From contig JACKJU010000006.1 of assembly GCA_020637805.1 (NCBI GenBank), forward strand, positions 213,649 to 277,648: a stretch of DNA of 64,000 nt, read 5' to 3'. Positions within the stretch are counted from its first letter, which is position 1. Every line of letters starts with the position of its first letter. This DNA is from Nitratireductor sp. Lineage in GTDB: Bacteria > Pseudomonadota > Alphaproteobacteria > Rhizobiales > Rhizobiaceae. Below are positions 63,650 through 64,000 of this stretch, one piece after another. Under the pieces are notes generated by a model. It did no database searches. It worked only from the letters and a program-made list of their open reading frames with translations, and was not told the DNA's origin. The translations under genes and the position numbers were made by a program.

Positions 63650-64000
63650 TTTGCGCCTCCCGTGCGTAGGATGCCTGCTCCGGCTCCCCCCTCCAAGGAC
63701 ATTCCGGGTCACAGGCGCAGATTGTTGCGGGTGTGATGTAACCGCCCGGGCAGGTGGAAGTCCATCCAACGAAAGGTGAGGGTACGTGACCGGAATCACC
63801 CCGCCGGTTGTGCATTTTTGCACGCACCATGAGTGCTCCCATACATCTCCCCCCTGACGCTTGACGTCGCCAGTGTGTTCTCTGATCGCCACCAATGCCG
63901 AAGAATTTCCGGTTGCGGATGTCTTCCACCTCTGAATATTCGGCTATATTCCATGATACAGAAAATAATTCTTGAAGTACTGTATCTTCCGCATATATTG
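63650..64000. promoter_or_regulatory. Regulatory-looking intergenic region upstream of prpE
   Basis: No gene is supported. Two dyads stand out: GTGCA-TTTT-TGCAC at 63810-63823, and GATACAG with CTGTATC at 63955-63961 and 63980-63986 (18 bases apart). The AT-rich right end (63930-64000) probably belongs to a promoter. The right-hand neighbour lies outside the window. Confidence 0.4.

Noticed and set aside
1..64000. CRISPR arrays, insertion sequences, prophage, rRNA operons
   Set aside because: No regularly spaced repeats, transposase or phage proteins, or rRNA sequence were recognised by eye.

Overview
The window looks like chromosomal DNA of an alphaproteobacterium of the order Hyphomicrobiales (Rhizobiales), moderately GC-rich, probably a Phyllobacteriaceae-, Hoeflea- or Nitratireductor-like lineage. 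The evidence is gene content: an Omp10-type lipoprotein, GapR (DUF2312), CpdR, TrcR (DUF1013), DUF1192, DUF1465, DUF1244 and DUF1036 proteins, a three-gene pntAA-pntAB-pntB transhydrogenase, a split aa3-oxidase subunit IV, a ROSE-type RNA thermometer before hsp20, and TTAA-N7-TTAA (CtrA-type) boxes. No species is claimed.

Layout. 1-3.2 kb: the 5' end of gltB (cut by the window edge), a long intergenic region with a promoter, a palindrome and a terminator that may encode a small RNA, then a threonine aldolase. 3.2-5.1 kb: a lysophospholipase-like hydrolase and hsp20 with an RpoH-like promoter and ROSE leader. 5.1-7.9 kb: a four-gene operon (DUF2282 precursor peptide, DUF692/MNIO enzyme, DUF2063 partner, DoxX) of the recently described bufferin type, the most notable system here. 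8.0-18.5 kb: hisN, two N-formylglutamate amidohydrolase paralogues, cpdR, tRNA-Val, an L,D-transpeptidase, a decayed RTX-type gene, GapR and small conserved genes, a DMT transporter, a TPR protein and rpmJ. 18.7-24.6 kb: a GFA-family protein and a complete soxBDAG sarcosine oxidase operon. 24.6-35.5 kb: a membrane alpha/beta-hydrolase-like protein, lipoproteins, a methyltransferase, a DUF882 wall-peptidase-like protein with a repetitive tail, a sigma-54 response regulator, oligoendopeptidase F, an Omp10-like lipoprotein and oxidase subunit IV. 35.7-46.9 kb: pnt operon, a TPR lipoprotein, rpsU, purEK, two YdcH-type peptides, TauE/SafE, a ThiE-like protein, a Sel1 protein, efp and an inositol monophosphatase. 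47.2-54 kb: a TolQ/MotA-like plus OmpA/MotB-like pair, a quinone oxidoreductase, DUF1192, a CtrA box with a possible small RNA, DUF1465, rpmE and an MsbA-like ABC transporter. 54-64 kb: a second DMT transporter, an FAD dehydrogenase, TrcR, a VOC/WYL pair, an SDR, an unassigned periplasmic protein, a FeeM-like acyltransferase behind a CtrA box, and propionyl-CoA synthetase.

How it works together. Most of the window is housekeeping chromosome: one-carbon and nitrogen metabolism (gltB, soxBDAG, threonine aldolase, GFA), redox balance (pnt, qor), purine synthesis, translation (rpmJ, rpsU, rpmE, efp, tRNA-Val) and envelope functions. Cell-cycle control recurs (CpdR, GapR, TrcR, two perfect CtrA-type boxes). 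The accessory or less ordinary parts are the bufferin operon, the RTX relic, the candidate small RNAs at about 1.8-2.1 kb and 50.8 kb, and the FeeM-like gene. No IS element, prophage, CRISPR array or rRNA gene was seen. All coordinates come from reading the sequence by eye; family names come from recognisable motifs, not from database searches.
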